NCBI GenBank assembly: GCA_937998635.1
Contig: CALLDA010000197.1
Span: 1 to 6,677 of the forward strand
DNA from: an uncultured Pseudomonadales bacterium
GTDB taxonomy: Bacteria > Pseudomonadota > Gammaproteobacteria > Pseudomonadales > Porticoccaceae
Length of the DNA: 6,677 nt
Reading direction: 5' to 3'
Position 1 is the stretch's first letter; each line of letters begins with the position of its first letter. Under the pieces are notes generated by a model. It made no database searches. It was not told where the DNA came from and saw only the letters and a program-made list of their open reading frames with translations. The translations under genes and the position numbers were made by a program. Shown one piece after another: positions 1 through 5,375 of the stretch.

Positions 1-274
1 AAGGCTCCTGATATTTACCTCGCCTGACTAGCGCTTGTTCGGACCAGCGGCCCAGACAGTAGGTAGACATGCCACCCAGAGTGTTGGCCAGGCTGGCAAC
101 GGTCAGCAACGCAACAAGGTTTATCTGGTTTTGATCGACCAACAGGAGCAACAGGACTTCGGAGCTACCCGGCAACACCGTCGCCGACAGAAAGCTACTT
201 AAAGCCAGGCCGGTCAATCCACCTTCAGGGCTTAATAAGACATCAAAAAAAGACCATAGGTGAATATCTTCCAC
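1..274 (-). CDS. yqaA: YqaA family membrane protein (DedA/SNARE-associated type), 3' end cut by window edge
   Basis: The first 91 codons are present and the C-terminus lies beyond the left edge. The protein is mostly hydrophobic. Residues about 20-46 and 51-69 look like membrane segments, separated by a short polar stretch (DQNQ, 47-50). The run SSFLSATVLPGSSEVLL (26-42) and the later NTLGGMSTYCLGR (64-76) match the pattern I recall from E. coli YqaA (SSFLSATLLPGNSEVVL, then NSLGGLTN..LGR). E. coli YqaA has about 142 residues, so roughly two thirds of the gene is here. It is an inner-membrane protein of the VTT/DedA-related group; its substrate is not established. The start is GTG at 274, four nt after the phosphorylase stop. 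No ATG, GTG or TTG lies upstream in frame as far as I read. An AGGAG lies about 13 nt before the GTG, a rather long spacing, so translational coupling is plausible. It is the last visible gene of the nagZ operon. Confidence 0.85.
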   Translation of the reverse strand, partial: MEDIHLWSFFDVLLSPEGGLTGLALSSFLSATVLPGSSEVLLLLLVDQNQINLVALLTVASLANTLGGMSTYCLGRWSEQALVRRGKYQEP

Positions 275-278
275 GCCG

Positions 279-1052
279 CTAGGTGAGCTCCTGAGTTGCC
301 AAAGTTGAGTTGCATACCTCTGTCAGAATGGTATTCACCAGCGGCATCCGTTCAGCCATCACCTGAGTAATTTCTTCAAGGCTGATCAGCCGATCTGATT
401 TACCGGCGGCGGCGTTAACCACCAGCGCCAAACAGGCATAGGGCAGATTCTTCTCCCGGGCCAGTCCCGCTTCAGGCATACCCGTCATACCGACAATATC
501 GCAGCCATCCCTTTCCATACGTATGATCTCGGCGGCGCTTTCTAGTCTTGGCCCCTGAGTCGCACCGTAAACACCTTGCCCGGTGATATCACAGCCACTC
601 AACGCCGCGGCATTGATCAATGCCGCTCTGAGCTGAGCGTCATAGGGCTCGGTAAAATCCACAAAGTTCAGAATCACGTCGCTAGAGTCGGAATAAGTGT
701 GCTCCCGACCCCAGGTGTAATCGATAATTTGATCGGGCACCACCAGGCTACCCGCACCCAGGGCCTCACTAATTCCGCCGACCGCATTAAAGGCAAAAAC
801 ACAGCTGGCACCCAACTCAGCAAGGGCGGCGATATTAGCGCGATAATTTACTTTGTGCGGAGGGATACCATGCTCATCGCTGTGACGGGCCAGGAATAAT
901 ACTTTTTGCCCACCCAGCTGACCGACCGTAATCGGGCTGGAGGGTTGACCCCAGGCGGTATCAATATCGACACGCTCTGTGATGTCTAAACCGGGCATCG
1001 CCTGTAAACCGCTGCCACCGATAATGGCTGGCAGATCAAACTGTTCTGCCAT
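279..1052 (-). CDS. S-methyl-5'-thioinosine phosphorylase (MTIP; PNP/MTAP family)
   Basis: This 257-residue cytosolic purine nucleoside phosphorylase belongs to the MTAP/PNP2 branch. It would split methylthioinosine with phosphate into hypoxanthine and 5-methylthioribose-1-phosphate, salvaging methylthioadenosine after its deamination. Visible motifs are the phosphate-binding IIGGSGL (10-16), FLARH (53-57), PPHKVNYRANI (64-74), FNAVGGI (88-94), TQGPRLE (165-171) and DIVGMTGMPEAGLARE (185-200). MTAP enzymes normally have an Asp-containing TDYD-type segment after the central strand to bind the adenine amino group. This protein has ALVVNAAAG with Asn213, as I recall for P. aeruginosa PA3004, the characterised MTIP. 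That favours a 6-oxopurine substrate. Such genes are often labelled mtnP, which would overstate adenosine specificity. ATG at 1052 directly follows the TAG of the channel gene. GGGGTGAG at 1064-1057 is a good ribosome site inside the channel's last codons, so the two genes are probably coupled. Confidence 0.9.
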   Translation of the reverse strand: MAEQFDLPAIIGGSGLQAMPGLDITERVDIDTAWGQPSSPITVGQLGGQKVLFLARHSDEHGIPPHKVNYRANIAALAELGASCVFAFNAVGGISEALGAGSLVVPDQIIDYTWGREHTYSDSSDVILNFVDFTEPYDAQLRAALINAAALSGCDITGQGVYGATQGPRLESAAEIIRMERDGCDIVGMTGMPEAGLAREKNLPYACLALVVNAAAGKSDRLISLEEITQVMAERMPLVNTILTEVCNSTLATQELT

Positions 1053-1064
1053 CTAACTCACCCC
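1053..1064 (-). promoter_or_regulatory. Ribosome-binding site of the phosphorylase embedded in the channel gene's last codons
   Basis: On the minus strand GGGGTGAG (1064-1057) is followed by TTAG and then the phosphorylase ATG. The channel stop TAG (1055-1053) abuts this ATG, giving TAGATG. Ribosomes finishing the channel therefore end exactly where the next start is read, an arrangement that supports translational coupling and fixes the phosphorylase start. Confidence 0.7.
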
Positions 1065-2168
1065 AGGGGGTTCAGTTGCAAGGGCTTCAGGAAGTTCACC
1101 GGCAATATGCAGGGTGGATGTTGGGAAGGCTATTTCAGCACCGTGGGATTCAATAATTGCCGCAATATTTAATAAAACATTCTGTTTAATCTCGTGAAAC
1201 TCAACCCAGTTAGTCGTCTTGGTAAAGGTGTAGATAAAGAAGTCCAGAGAGCTAGCAGCAAACTGATTGAAATTAACCATTAAGGTTTGCGTGGCATCGA
1301 TATCCGGGTGATTTTCCAACATAGTTTTAACGTCGCTGACAATGTCATTAACACGCGCGAGATCATCGCAACGTACGCTGATGGTTTCATAGATCCGACG
1401 GTTGAGCATACGCGAAGGGTTTTCTACCGAAATGCTGGTGAATATAGCATTTGGAATATACAAAGGCCGTTTATCAAAAGTACGGATCCGAGTTAAACGC
1501 CAGCCAATGTCTTCCACCGTACCTTCGATTTCTTTATCCGGCGAGCGAACCCAGTCGCCCACCGAAAAAGGCCGATCAAGGTAAATCATCAGGCCGCCAA
1601 AAAAATTGGCCAATAAATCTTTTGCGGCAAAACCGACCGCTATACCGCCGATACCGCCGAAGGCCAGAACACCACCGATGCTATAGCCAAACATTTGCAT
1701 AGCGATCAAAACCACGGTGATGATCACTGAAATCCTGGCCAGTTTGCCCACGGCTCTGACCGTGGTGGCATCGTAGGGATCAGACAGGTAGGCCGGATCG
1801 ACGAGGTTCTGTTCAGCGCGTTTGATGAAATTGACTAAAAATAGCGCACCGAGAAACAGCACCGCGACCCGGTTTATCGGCTCGACAAAATCGTACCAGG
1901 GAGACTCCATAACCCGAGCAACGATGCCCGCCGCGAAATTAACGCCCACCACCCACACCAGCCACACAGCGGGTTGTCGGCTTGCGCTTACCAGGGCATC
2001 ATCCCAAACATTGCGAGTCTGTTGCGCATGGCGTTCCAGCGCGGTAAAGCCTTTGTTGACCACATAGCCGAGTAACAAGGCGACAAAAACAATAATGAAT
2101 ATTTCTATCCACCAAACGGATGAAGCACCGGTCGTTTCAACAAACCAGTTTTCAAAGGTATCTAGCAT
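1053..2168 (-). CDS. Small-conductance mechanosensitive channel, MscS family (YnaI-like)
   Basis: This 371-residue inner-membrane channel would open under membrane tension to release solutes during hypo-osmotic shock. Five hydrophobic segments are visible at about residues 17-38, 66-86, 95-115, 140-163 and 165-195. The last is the Gly/Ala-rich pore helix (AFGGIGGIAVGFAAKDLLANFF). Next comes the beta-domain signature IYLDRPFSVGDWV (195-207), then EGTVEDIGWRLTRIRTFD (215-232), IPNAIF (238-243) and SVENPSR (247-253). The soluble C-terminal part contains VNFNQFAASSLDFFIYTFTK (298-317) and ends after HGAEIAFPTSTLHI (342-355). Five segments and this C-terminal pattern match E. coli YnaI better than the three-segment MscS. 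The start at 2168 has AAGG 7 nt upstream. The gene lies 40 nt after nagZ and abuts the phosphorylase ATG. Family assignment is firm; gating behaviour and ion preference cannot be read from sequence. Confidence 0.93.
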   Translation of the reverse strand: MLDTFENWFVETTGASSVWWIEIFIIVFVALLLGYVVNKGFTALERHAQQTRNVWDDALVSASRQPAVWLVWVVGVNFAAGIVARVMESPWYDFVEPINRVAVLFLGALFLVNFIKRAEQNLVDPAYLSDPYDATTVRAVGKLARISVIITVVLIAMQMFGYSIGGVLAFGGIGGIAVGFAAKDLLANFFGGLMIYLDRPFSVGDWVRSPDKEIEGTVEDIGWRLTRIRTFDKRPLYIPNAIFTSISVENPSRMLNRRIYETISVRCDDLARVNDIVSDVKTMLENHPDIDATQTLMVNFNQFAASSLDFFIYTFTKTTNWVEFHEIKQNVLLNIAAIIESHGAEIAFPTSTLHIAGELPEALATEPPGVS

Positions 2169-2208
2169 CTAAGAGCCTTGTTTAGCAGGGGTTAAGCACC
2201 AATTGCGA

Positions 2209-3237
2209 TTACATCACTCGTTTTAAGTTTTCGATAACGGTCTGACGGCGAGCGCTTGTTTCTAGCTCCGACCATGCCCAGCTACGCCGCGCTTTCATGA
2301 CACCCAGATTATCGATAGTCGGAGGAGTGACATCATCGTTTATCACTCGCGCTTCGAGAAATTCAAGCACGCTCAGAGCGCCCGCGCGATTATTACATAC
2401 CAAAACCATATCGCAACCGGCGGCCAGCGCCAGGGCCGCTTTTTGCTGGTAACCTCCAGCCACATCCGCGCCCTTCATCGATAAATCGTCGCTGAAAATA
2501 AGGCCATGAAAATCCAGTTCCTTGCGTAATATTTCCTGCAACCAAAAGCCTGAAAACCCCACTGCCTGAGCATCGATATTAGGAAAGACAATATGCGCCG
2601 GCATCACCGCCTGCAGGGATGGCGCTAATCTCCTGAAGGGCAGTAAGTCGTGCTCCCGTATGGTTTCCATATCCCGCGGGTCAACAGGGGTTTCGAGATG
2701 ACTGTCACCGACCACGCCACCATGACCTGGAAAATGTTTGCCCGTAGCGGCCATGCCCGCCTCATGCATGCCGTCAATAAAATACTGTATGGCTCGGGAA
2801 GCCAGGGCTGGCTCATCGCCAAAGGCTCGATTGGCTATCACCTGACAATGATCACGATCCAGATCCAGCACCGGTGCGACACTAAAATCTATACCACTGG
2901 CGATCACCTCAGCAGCCATCAGCCAGCCGCAATCGTGAAGCAACTGACTGGCCATCTTCTCGTCACGCCGATACAAATCACCGAGCACCTGCATGGGCGG
3001 TAACAGGGAGTAGCCTTCACGCAGACGCTGGACCCGACCACCCTCCTGATCAACTGCGAGCAGTAGCGCCGGTCGGAGTTCGGCAATCTCAGCAGTGAGG
3101 GCGGTGATTTGTTGTCGCGACACGAAGTTGCGGGTAAAGAAGATCACCCCCCCAACCGCTGGCCGTAGCAGTAAATCACGCTCATCGTTGCTGAGTTCGG
3201 TCCCGGCCAGGTCGAGCATTAAAGGTCCCGCAGTCAT
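2209..3237 (-). CDS. nagZ: Beta-N-acetylhexosaminidase NagZ (glycoside hydrolase family 3)
   Basis: This 342-residue cytosolic enzyme removes N-acetylglucosamine from GlcNAc-anhydroMurNAc and its muropeptides during peptidoglycan recycling. In many gammaproteobacteria its products help induce AmpC beta-lactamase. Motifs in order are GGVIFFTRN (29-37), AVDQEGGRVQRLREG (61-75), SVAPVLDLD (119-127), KHFPGHG (167-173), the catalytic dyad in DSH (Asp178, His180), PAHIVFPNID (213-222) and IFSDDLSMKGA (247-257). Asp250 aligns with the E. coli nucleophile Asp248, and D178/H180 with E. coli D174/H176. The length is close to the E. coli enzyme (341). ATG at 3237 gives the expected MLDL.G.EL N-terminus and has an in-frame TAG just upstream (3243-3241). 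The ribosome site is weak (GAGTGA, about 9 nt away). No signal peptide is seen, as expected for NagZ. It is the first gene of the leftward operon. Confidence 0.97.
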   Translation of the reverse strand: MTAGPLMLDLAGTELSNDERDLLLRPAVGGVIFFTRNFVSRQQITALTAEIAELRPALLLAVDQEGGRVQRLREGYSLLPPMQVLGDLYRRDEKMASQLLHDCGWLMAAEVIASGIDFSVAPVLDLDRDHCQVIANRAFGDEPALASRAIQYFIDGMHEAGMAATGKHFPGHGGVVGDSHLETPVDPRDMETIREHDLLPFRRLAPSLQAVMPAHIVFPNIDAQAVGFSGFWLQEILRKELDFHGLIFSDDLSMKGADVAGGYQQKAALALAAGCDMVLVCNNRAGALSVLEFLEARVINDDVTPPTIDNLGVMKARRSWAWSELETSARRQTVIENLKRVM

Positions 3238-3313
3238 TATCTAAGTCACTCGTGGTTTTTATACAAAACGTTGCGTTGTCAATAAGAGCGCGACCTTAGG
3301 CACAGCAATCAGC

Positions 3314-3358
3314 GCTGTCAACATCCGTCTACGGGGTCTTTGCTTAGACAGCTTTTTT
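3314..3358 (+). terminator. Candidate rightward Rho-independent terminator or stem-loop upstream of nagZ
   Basis: GCTGTC (3314-3319) pairs perfectly with GACAGC (3347-3352), which is followed at once by six T (3353-3358). The loop is long (27 nt) but may fold internally: GTCTA (3327-3331) pairs with TAGAC (3345-3349) in a competing hairpin. The T-run makes sense only for rightward transcription, yet no rightward gene precedes it. It could end an antisense or small RNA, or be chance. Confidence 0.3.
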
Positions 3359-3415
3359 ATTTGCACCCTGCGGCATATGGTCGATCGGAATTTAGCAATA
3401 ATCAAATCAATTTTC

Positions 3416-3444
3416 ATATCAGCATGATGGATGATTTTTATAAT
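3416..3444 (+). promoter_or_regulatory. Candidate sigma-70 promoter of the small acidic gene
   Basis: A perfect -10 box TATAAT (3439-3444) has ATATCA (3416-3421; 3 of 6 consensus bases) 17 nt upstream. The predicted transcript start is near 3451, leaving a leader of about 125 nt before the ATG at 3576. The -10 is strong and the -35 poor, so an activator or a different spacing is possible. Confidence 0.4.
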
Positions 3445-3565
3445 GCAGTTTATTTGATCTAGAACAGGCCAGATAGCTTTCCCCCTATCCCGACTAATGA
3501 CCTGACTGACCTCCGGTGATATGTTGCCCTGAGTAAAAGCACCAAAAAATGGTCGAGCAACAAGC

Positions 3566-3571
3566 AGAGGT
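3566..3571 (+). promoter_or_regulatory. Ribosome-binding site that selects the start at 3576
   Basis: AGAGGT (3566-3571) sits 4 nt before ATG 3576 (5 nt from AGAGG). The upstream in-frame ATG at 3549 is preceded only by an A-rich stretch without a Shine-Dalgarno match, so the shorter 105-residue protein is preferred. Confidence 0.7.
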
Positions 3572-3575
3572 AACC

Positions 3576-3893
3576 ATGGCTAAAATAATGCCACAACTTA
3601 ATGACTGGTATCAGGATGTTGAGGAAGACGCCTTATTTGAAGTCGTCGCGATAGACGAAGAAGATGACTATATCGAAATTCAGTATGTTAACGGTGAAAT
3701 CGGCGAGTTTGACTTCGATATATGGGAACAGATGATTATTCTCAAGGCCCAGGCTCCGGAAGACTGGCGTGCGCCCTATGAAATTGCTGACGGCAACCCT
3801 GCCAACGACGGCACGGCTGAGTTTTCAATGAGCAATTGGGATGATCCCCTGGCCCATGTCGATCCTGATGCCCAGCTGGGTGTTGAGGATTGA
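3576..3893 (+). CDS. Small acidic conserved protein (DUF6763-like)
   Basis: This protein has 105 residues from the preferred ATG at 3576; an in-frame ATG at 3549 would add nine residues but lacks a ribosome site. It is strikingly acidic, with about 29 Asp/Glu against 3 Lys/Arg. The N-terminal half reads like a small beta-rich fold: NDWYQD (8-13), LFEVVAIDEEDDYIEIQY (19-36), NGEIGEFDFDIWEQM (38-52). A conserved-looking PEDWRAPYE (59-67) and a disordered acidic tail follow. The pattern WY-x-FEVVA.DE-x-IE.QY-x-G-x-E.D.D.WE-x-PEDW resembles the gammaproteobacterial family I recall as DUF6763, whose function is unknown. There is no signal peptide, membrane segment or Cys pair. It has its own promoter candidate and converges on the LOG gene with 11 nt between stop codons. 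The coding call is firm; the family label is moderate. Confidence 0.8.
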   Translation: MAKIMPQLNDWYQDVEEDALFEVVAIDEEDDYIEIQYVNGEIGEFDFDIWEQMIILKAQAPEDWRAPYEIADGNPANDGTAEFSMSNWDDPLAHVDPDAQLGVED

Positions 3894-3904
3894 TGTCCCG
3901 AACA

Positions 3905-4570
3905 TCACACCGAGAGATCCTGAGCTCTTAGCATCCGCACATGCTGAATAATAATTTTGGCGGCGGCCTCTGCGCTATCTACAGTGCTAAATAAATTAAA
4001 GTCGTGGTCATCGACAAAACCCATATCTAGTACCTGTTCCTGCAACCATTGCTGTAAGCCCTGCCAATATTCCTGCCCCACCATGACGATAGGAAATGGT
4101 CTCACCTTGCCCGTCTGAACGAGGGTTAGCGCCTCAAACAACTCATCGAGGGTGCCATAACCACCAGGGAAAACCACAAAACCCACAGCATATTTAACAA
4201 ACATAAACTTACGGACAAAAAAGTAGCGAAATTCGAGACTAATGTCCTGGAACTTATTGGGTGTCTGCTCCATCGGCAAGGTAATATTTAGCCCGACAGT
4301 ACTCGTCGAGGTACCGTAACAACCTTTATTGGCGGCCTCCATCACCCCAGGCCCGCCACCGGTTATAACCGGTATGTTCTCTCCGCCCAACAATTGTCCC
4401 AATTTCTCAGCCTCTTCACACCAGGGTGTATCCTCTTTTGCCCGCGCGCTACCGAATACCGTCACCGCCTGGCCCAGCTTTGCCAATGCTTCTATTCCAT
4501 CAACCAGTTCGGATTGAATACGCAGCACTCGCCACGCTTCTGGTACCTTGCTTTCATCCATCACTTGCAT
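3905..4570 (-). CDS. LOG family Rossmann-fold protein (TIGR00730; possible cytokinin riboside 5'-monophosphate phosphoribohydrolase)
   Basis: This 221-residue cytosolic protein has the two LOG-family signatures: GGGPGVMEAANKG (71-83) and PGGYGTLDE (135-143), which build the nucleotide-binding and catalytic site. Between them are NITLPMEQTPN (95-105) and FRYFFVRKFMFVKYA (114-128), also typical. VTVFGSAR (36-43) begins the Rossmann fold. Characterised relatives hydrolyse nucleoside 5'-monophosphates (AMP or cytokinin nucleotides) to free base and ribose-5-phosphate; others are called nucleosidase or lysine decarboxylase-like, the last being an old misannotation. An N-terminal extension of about 30 residues, beginning VPEAWRVLRIQSE, is shared with the longer form of the family. 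The start at 4570 has CGGAG with 6 nt spacing; a second ATG three codons on is less well placed. The gene is divergent from lexA and shares its promoter region. Physiological substrate unknown. Confidence 0.9.
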   Translation of the reverse strand: MQVMDESKVPEAWRVLRIQSELVDGIEALAKLGQAVTVFGSARAKEDTPWCEEAEKLGQLLGGENIPVITGGGPGVMEAANKGCYGTSTSTVGLNITLPMEQTPNKFQDISLEFRYFFVRKFMFVKYAVGFVVFPGGYGTLDELFEALTLVQTGKVRPFPIVMVGQEYWQGLQQWLQEQVLDMGFVDDHDFNLFSTVDSAEAAAKIIIQHVRMLRAQDLSV

Positions 4571-4589
4571 CCGTAACTCCGATAATATC

Positions 4590-4619
4590 AGTATAGAGTT
4601 TTAAAGGCCGACTTGTTAA
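4590..4619 (-). promoter_or_regulatory. Promoter of the LOG-family gene, back-to-back with the lexA promoter
   Basis: Read leftwards, -35 TTAACA (4619-4614; 5 of 6) and -10 TATACT (4595-4590; 5 of 6) are separated by 18 nt. The start would be near 4583, giving a leader of about 13 nt that still includes the CGGAG ribosome site. The -35 shares bases with the lexA -35. Confidence 0.55.
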
Positions 4620-4640
4620 TTTTTAGGTACTGGATATAAT
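4613..4640 (+). promoter_or_regulatory. lexA promoter
   Basis: -35 TTGTTA (4613-4618; 4 of 6) and a perfect -10 TATAAT (4635-4640) are separated by 16 nt. The predicted transcript start is near 4647, about 19 nt before the lexA ATG. GAGG (4656-4659) serves as ribosome site with 6 nt spacing. The -10 lies entirely inside the LexA operator. Confidence 0.65.
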
Positions 4641-4645
4641 CACAG
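4630..4645 (+). promoter_or_regulatory. LexA operator (SOS box)
   Basis: CTGGATATAATCACAG fits the gammaproteobacterial SOS box CTG-N10-CAG, with an AT-rich core and TA before it (TACTG, as in the E. coli consensus). The right half-site CACAG is as expected but the core is not a perfect TA repeat. It covers the lexA -10, so bound LexA would block RNA polymerase: classic autorepression. Only this one clear box was found in the window. Confidence 0.85.
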
Positions 4646-4665
4646 TTCAATAAATGAGGTAAACC

Positions 4666-5271
4666 ATGGCCGATAAACTGACGCGGCGTCAAGCACAAAT
4701 TCTAGAGTTCATCCAGAAAACATTGACTTCAACGGGTTTCCCGCCAACCCGCGCTGAGATCGCCACAGAATTTAGCTTCCGTTCTGCCAATGCCGCAGAG
4801 GAACATTTACGTGCTCTAGCTCGTAAAGGCATGATTGAAATGACACCCGGAGCTTCTAGAGGCATTCGACTGGTCGGCCCTCCCGAGGGTATTCCAATCG
4901 TTGGTCGGGTCGCCGCTGGAGACCCCATTCTCGCCGAACAAAATATTGAAGACTACTGCGACGTACCCGGCTCTCTATTTTATCCGAGGGCCGACTTCCT
5001 GCTGCGGGTAAAGGGTGACAGCATGTGCGACATTGGCATACTGGACGGCGATTTACTCGCTGTGCACCAAACACCTAGTGCTGAAAATGGCCAGATTGTT
5101 GTTGCCAGAATTGACGACGAGGTAACCGTAAAGCGGCTCAAAAAAACCCGCAGCCGCTACGTTATTTTACTACTGCCAGAGAACAGTGCTTATGAGCCGA
5201 TAGAAGTCGACTTACGGGAAAAGGACTTTGCTATCGAAGGACTTTACGCCGGTATTTTACGAACTCACTGA
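4666..5271 (+). CDS. lexA: LexA, SOS-response transcriptional repressor and self-cleaving peptidase (S24)
   Basis: This 201-residue protein has nearly the E. coli length (202) and the same residue numbering. The N-terminal winged helix-turn-helix (about 1-70) contains LTRRQAQILEFI (5-16), GFPPTRAEIATEF (24-36) and SANAAEEHLRALARKGMIE (40-58), ending RGIRLV (65-70). The self-cleavage bond is Ala84-Gly85 in RVAAGDP. The catalytic dyad is Ser119 in KGDSM and Lys156 in VTVKRL. Dimeric LexA represses DNA-repair genes; RecA filaments on single-stranded DNA trigger its autoproteolysis. The start at 4666 has GAGG 6 nt upstream and gives the family's usual MxKLTxRQ opening. The gene carries its own SOS box. 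It is convergent with the 81-residue gene downstream, and no sulA follows it, unlike in Pseudomonas. Confidence 0.98.
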   Translation: MADKLTRRQAQILEFIQKTLTSTGFPPTRAEIATEFSFRSANAAEEHLRALARKGMIEMTPGASRGIRLVGPPEGIPIVGRVAAGDPILAEQNIEDYCDVPGSLFYPRADFLLRVKGDSMCDIGILDGDLLAVHQTPSAENGQIVVARIDDEVTVKRLKKTRSRYVILLLPENSAYEPIEVDLREKDFAIEGLYAGILRTH

Positions 5272-5283
5272 GTATCATTATAT

Positions 5284-5365
5284 CTGAGGCCTGAGCAGCC
5301 GCCTAAACACCCGACGATCAGCACCCTACCTATGTGTAGAAAGAGTCTGCTCAGAGCCAGCTCAG
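5284..5365. repeat. Bulged long-range inverted repeat between convergent lexA and the 81-residue gene
   Basis: CTGAGCAG (5291-5298) and CTGCTCAG (5347-5354) are a perfect 8-bp inverted pair. Outside it GGC (5288-5290) can pair with GCC (5356-5358), and CTGA (5284-5287) with TCAG (5362-5365), with small bulges on the right arm only. The 48-nt loop contains a further possible hairpin, CTAC (5326-5329) with GTAG (5336-5339). There is no T-run on either side, so it is not a standard Rho-independent terminator. It may protect or separate the two converging transcripts. Confidence 0.4.
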
Positions 5366-5375
5366 CCAATATAAA

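Larger units (their letters stand above)
3238..3575. other. Divergent intergenic region between nagZ and the small acidic gene (338 nt)
   Basis: No well-supported gene lies here. The stretch is AT-rich in its middle (about 3380-3460). It holds a candidate rightward promoter (3416-3444), a rightward terminator-like hairpin (3314-3358), and a weak leftward reading frame of 52 codons (3259-3417), discussed under findings. The nagZ promoter must lie here but no well-spaced pair of boxes is visible. No tRNA-like cloverleaf or long repeat was found. Confidence 0.6.

Noticed and set aside
576..899. Rightward open frame of 107 residues inside the phosphorylase gene
   Set aside because: It is antisense to a well-conserved enzyme, with no ribosome site or recognisable motif; a shadow frame.
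2650..3003. Rightward open frame of 117 residues inside nagZ
   Set aside because: It is antisense to the NagZ catalytic region; conservation there is explained by NagZ.
3258..3282. nagZ promoter made of a perfect TTGACA (3282-3277) and TATAAA (3263-3258) on the minus strand
   Set aside because: The boxes are only 13 nt apart, too close for sigma-70. Using TAAAAA instead gives 15 nt and a weaker -10. It may still be the nagZ promoter but cannot be called from this.
3549..3575. Upstream ATG giving a 114-residue version of the acidic protein
   Set aside because: It has no ribosome-binding site, while ATG 3576 has AGAGG at ideal spacing and begins MAKI, as expected for the family.
4576..4592. 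A second SOS box over the LOG -10 (TACTGATATTATCGGAG, leftward)
   Set aside because: It has one good TACTG half-site with an AT-rich core, but the other half is CTC/GAG and the spacing is one base short of CTG-N10-CAG.
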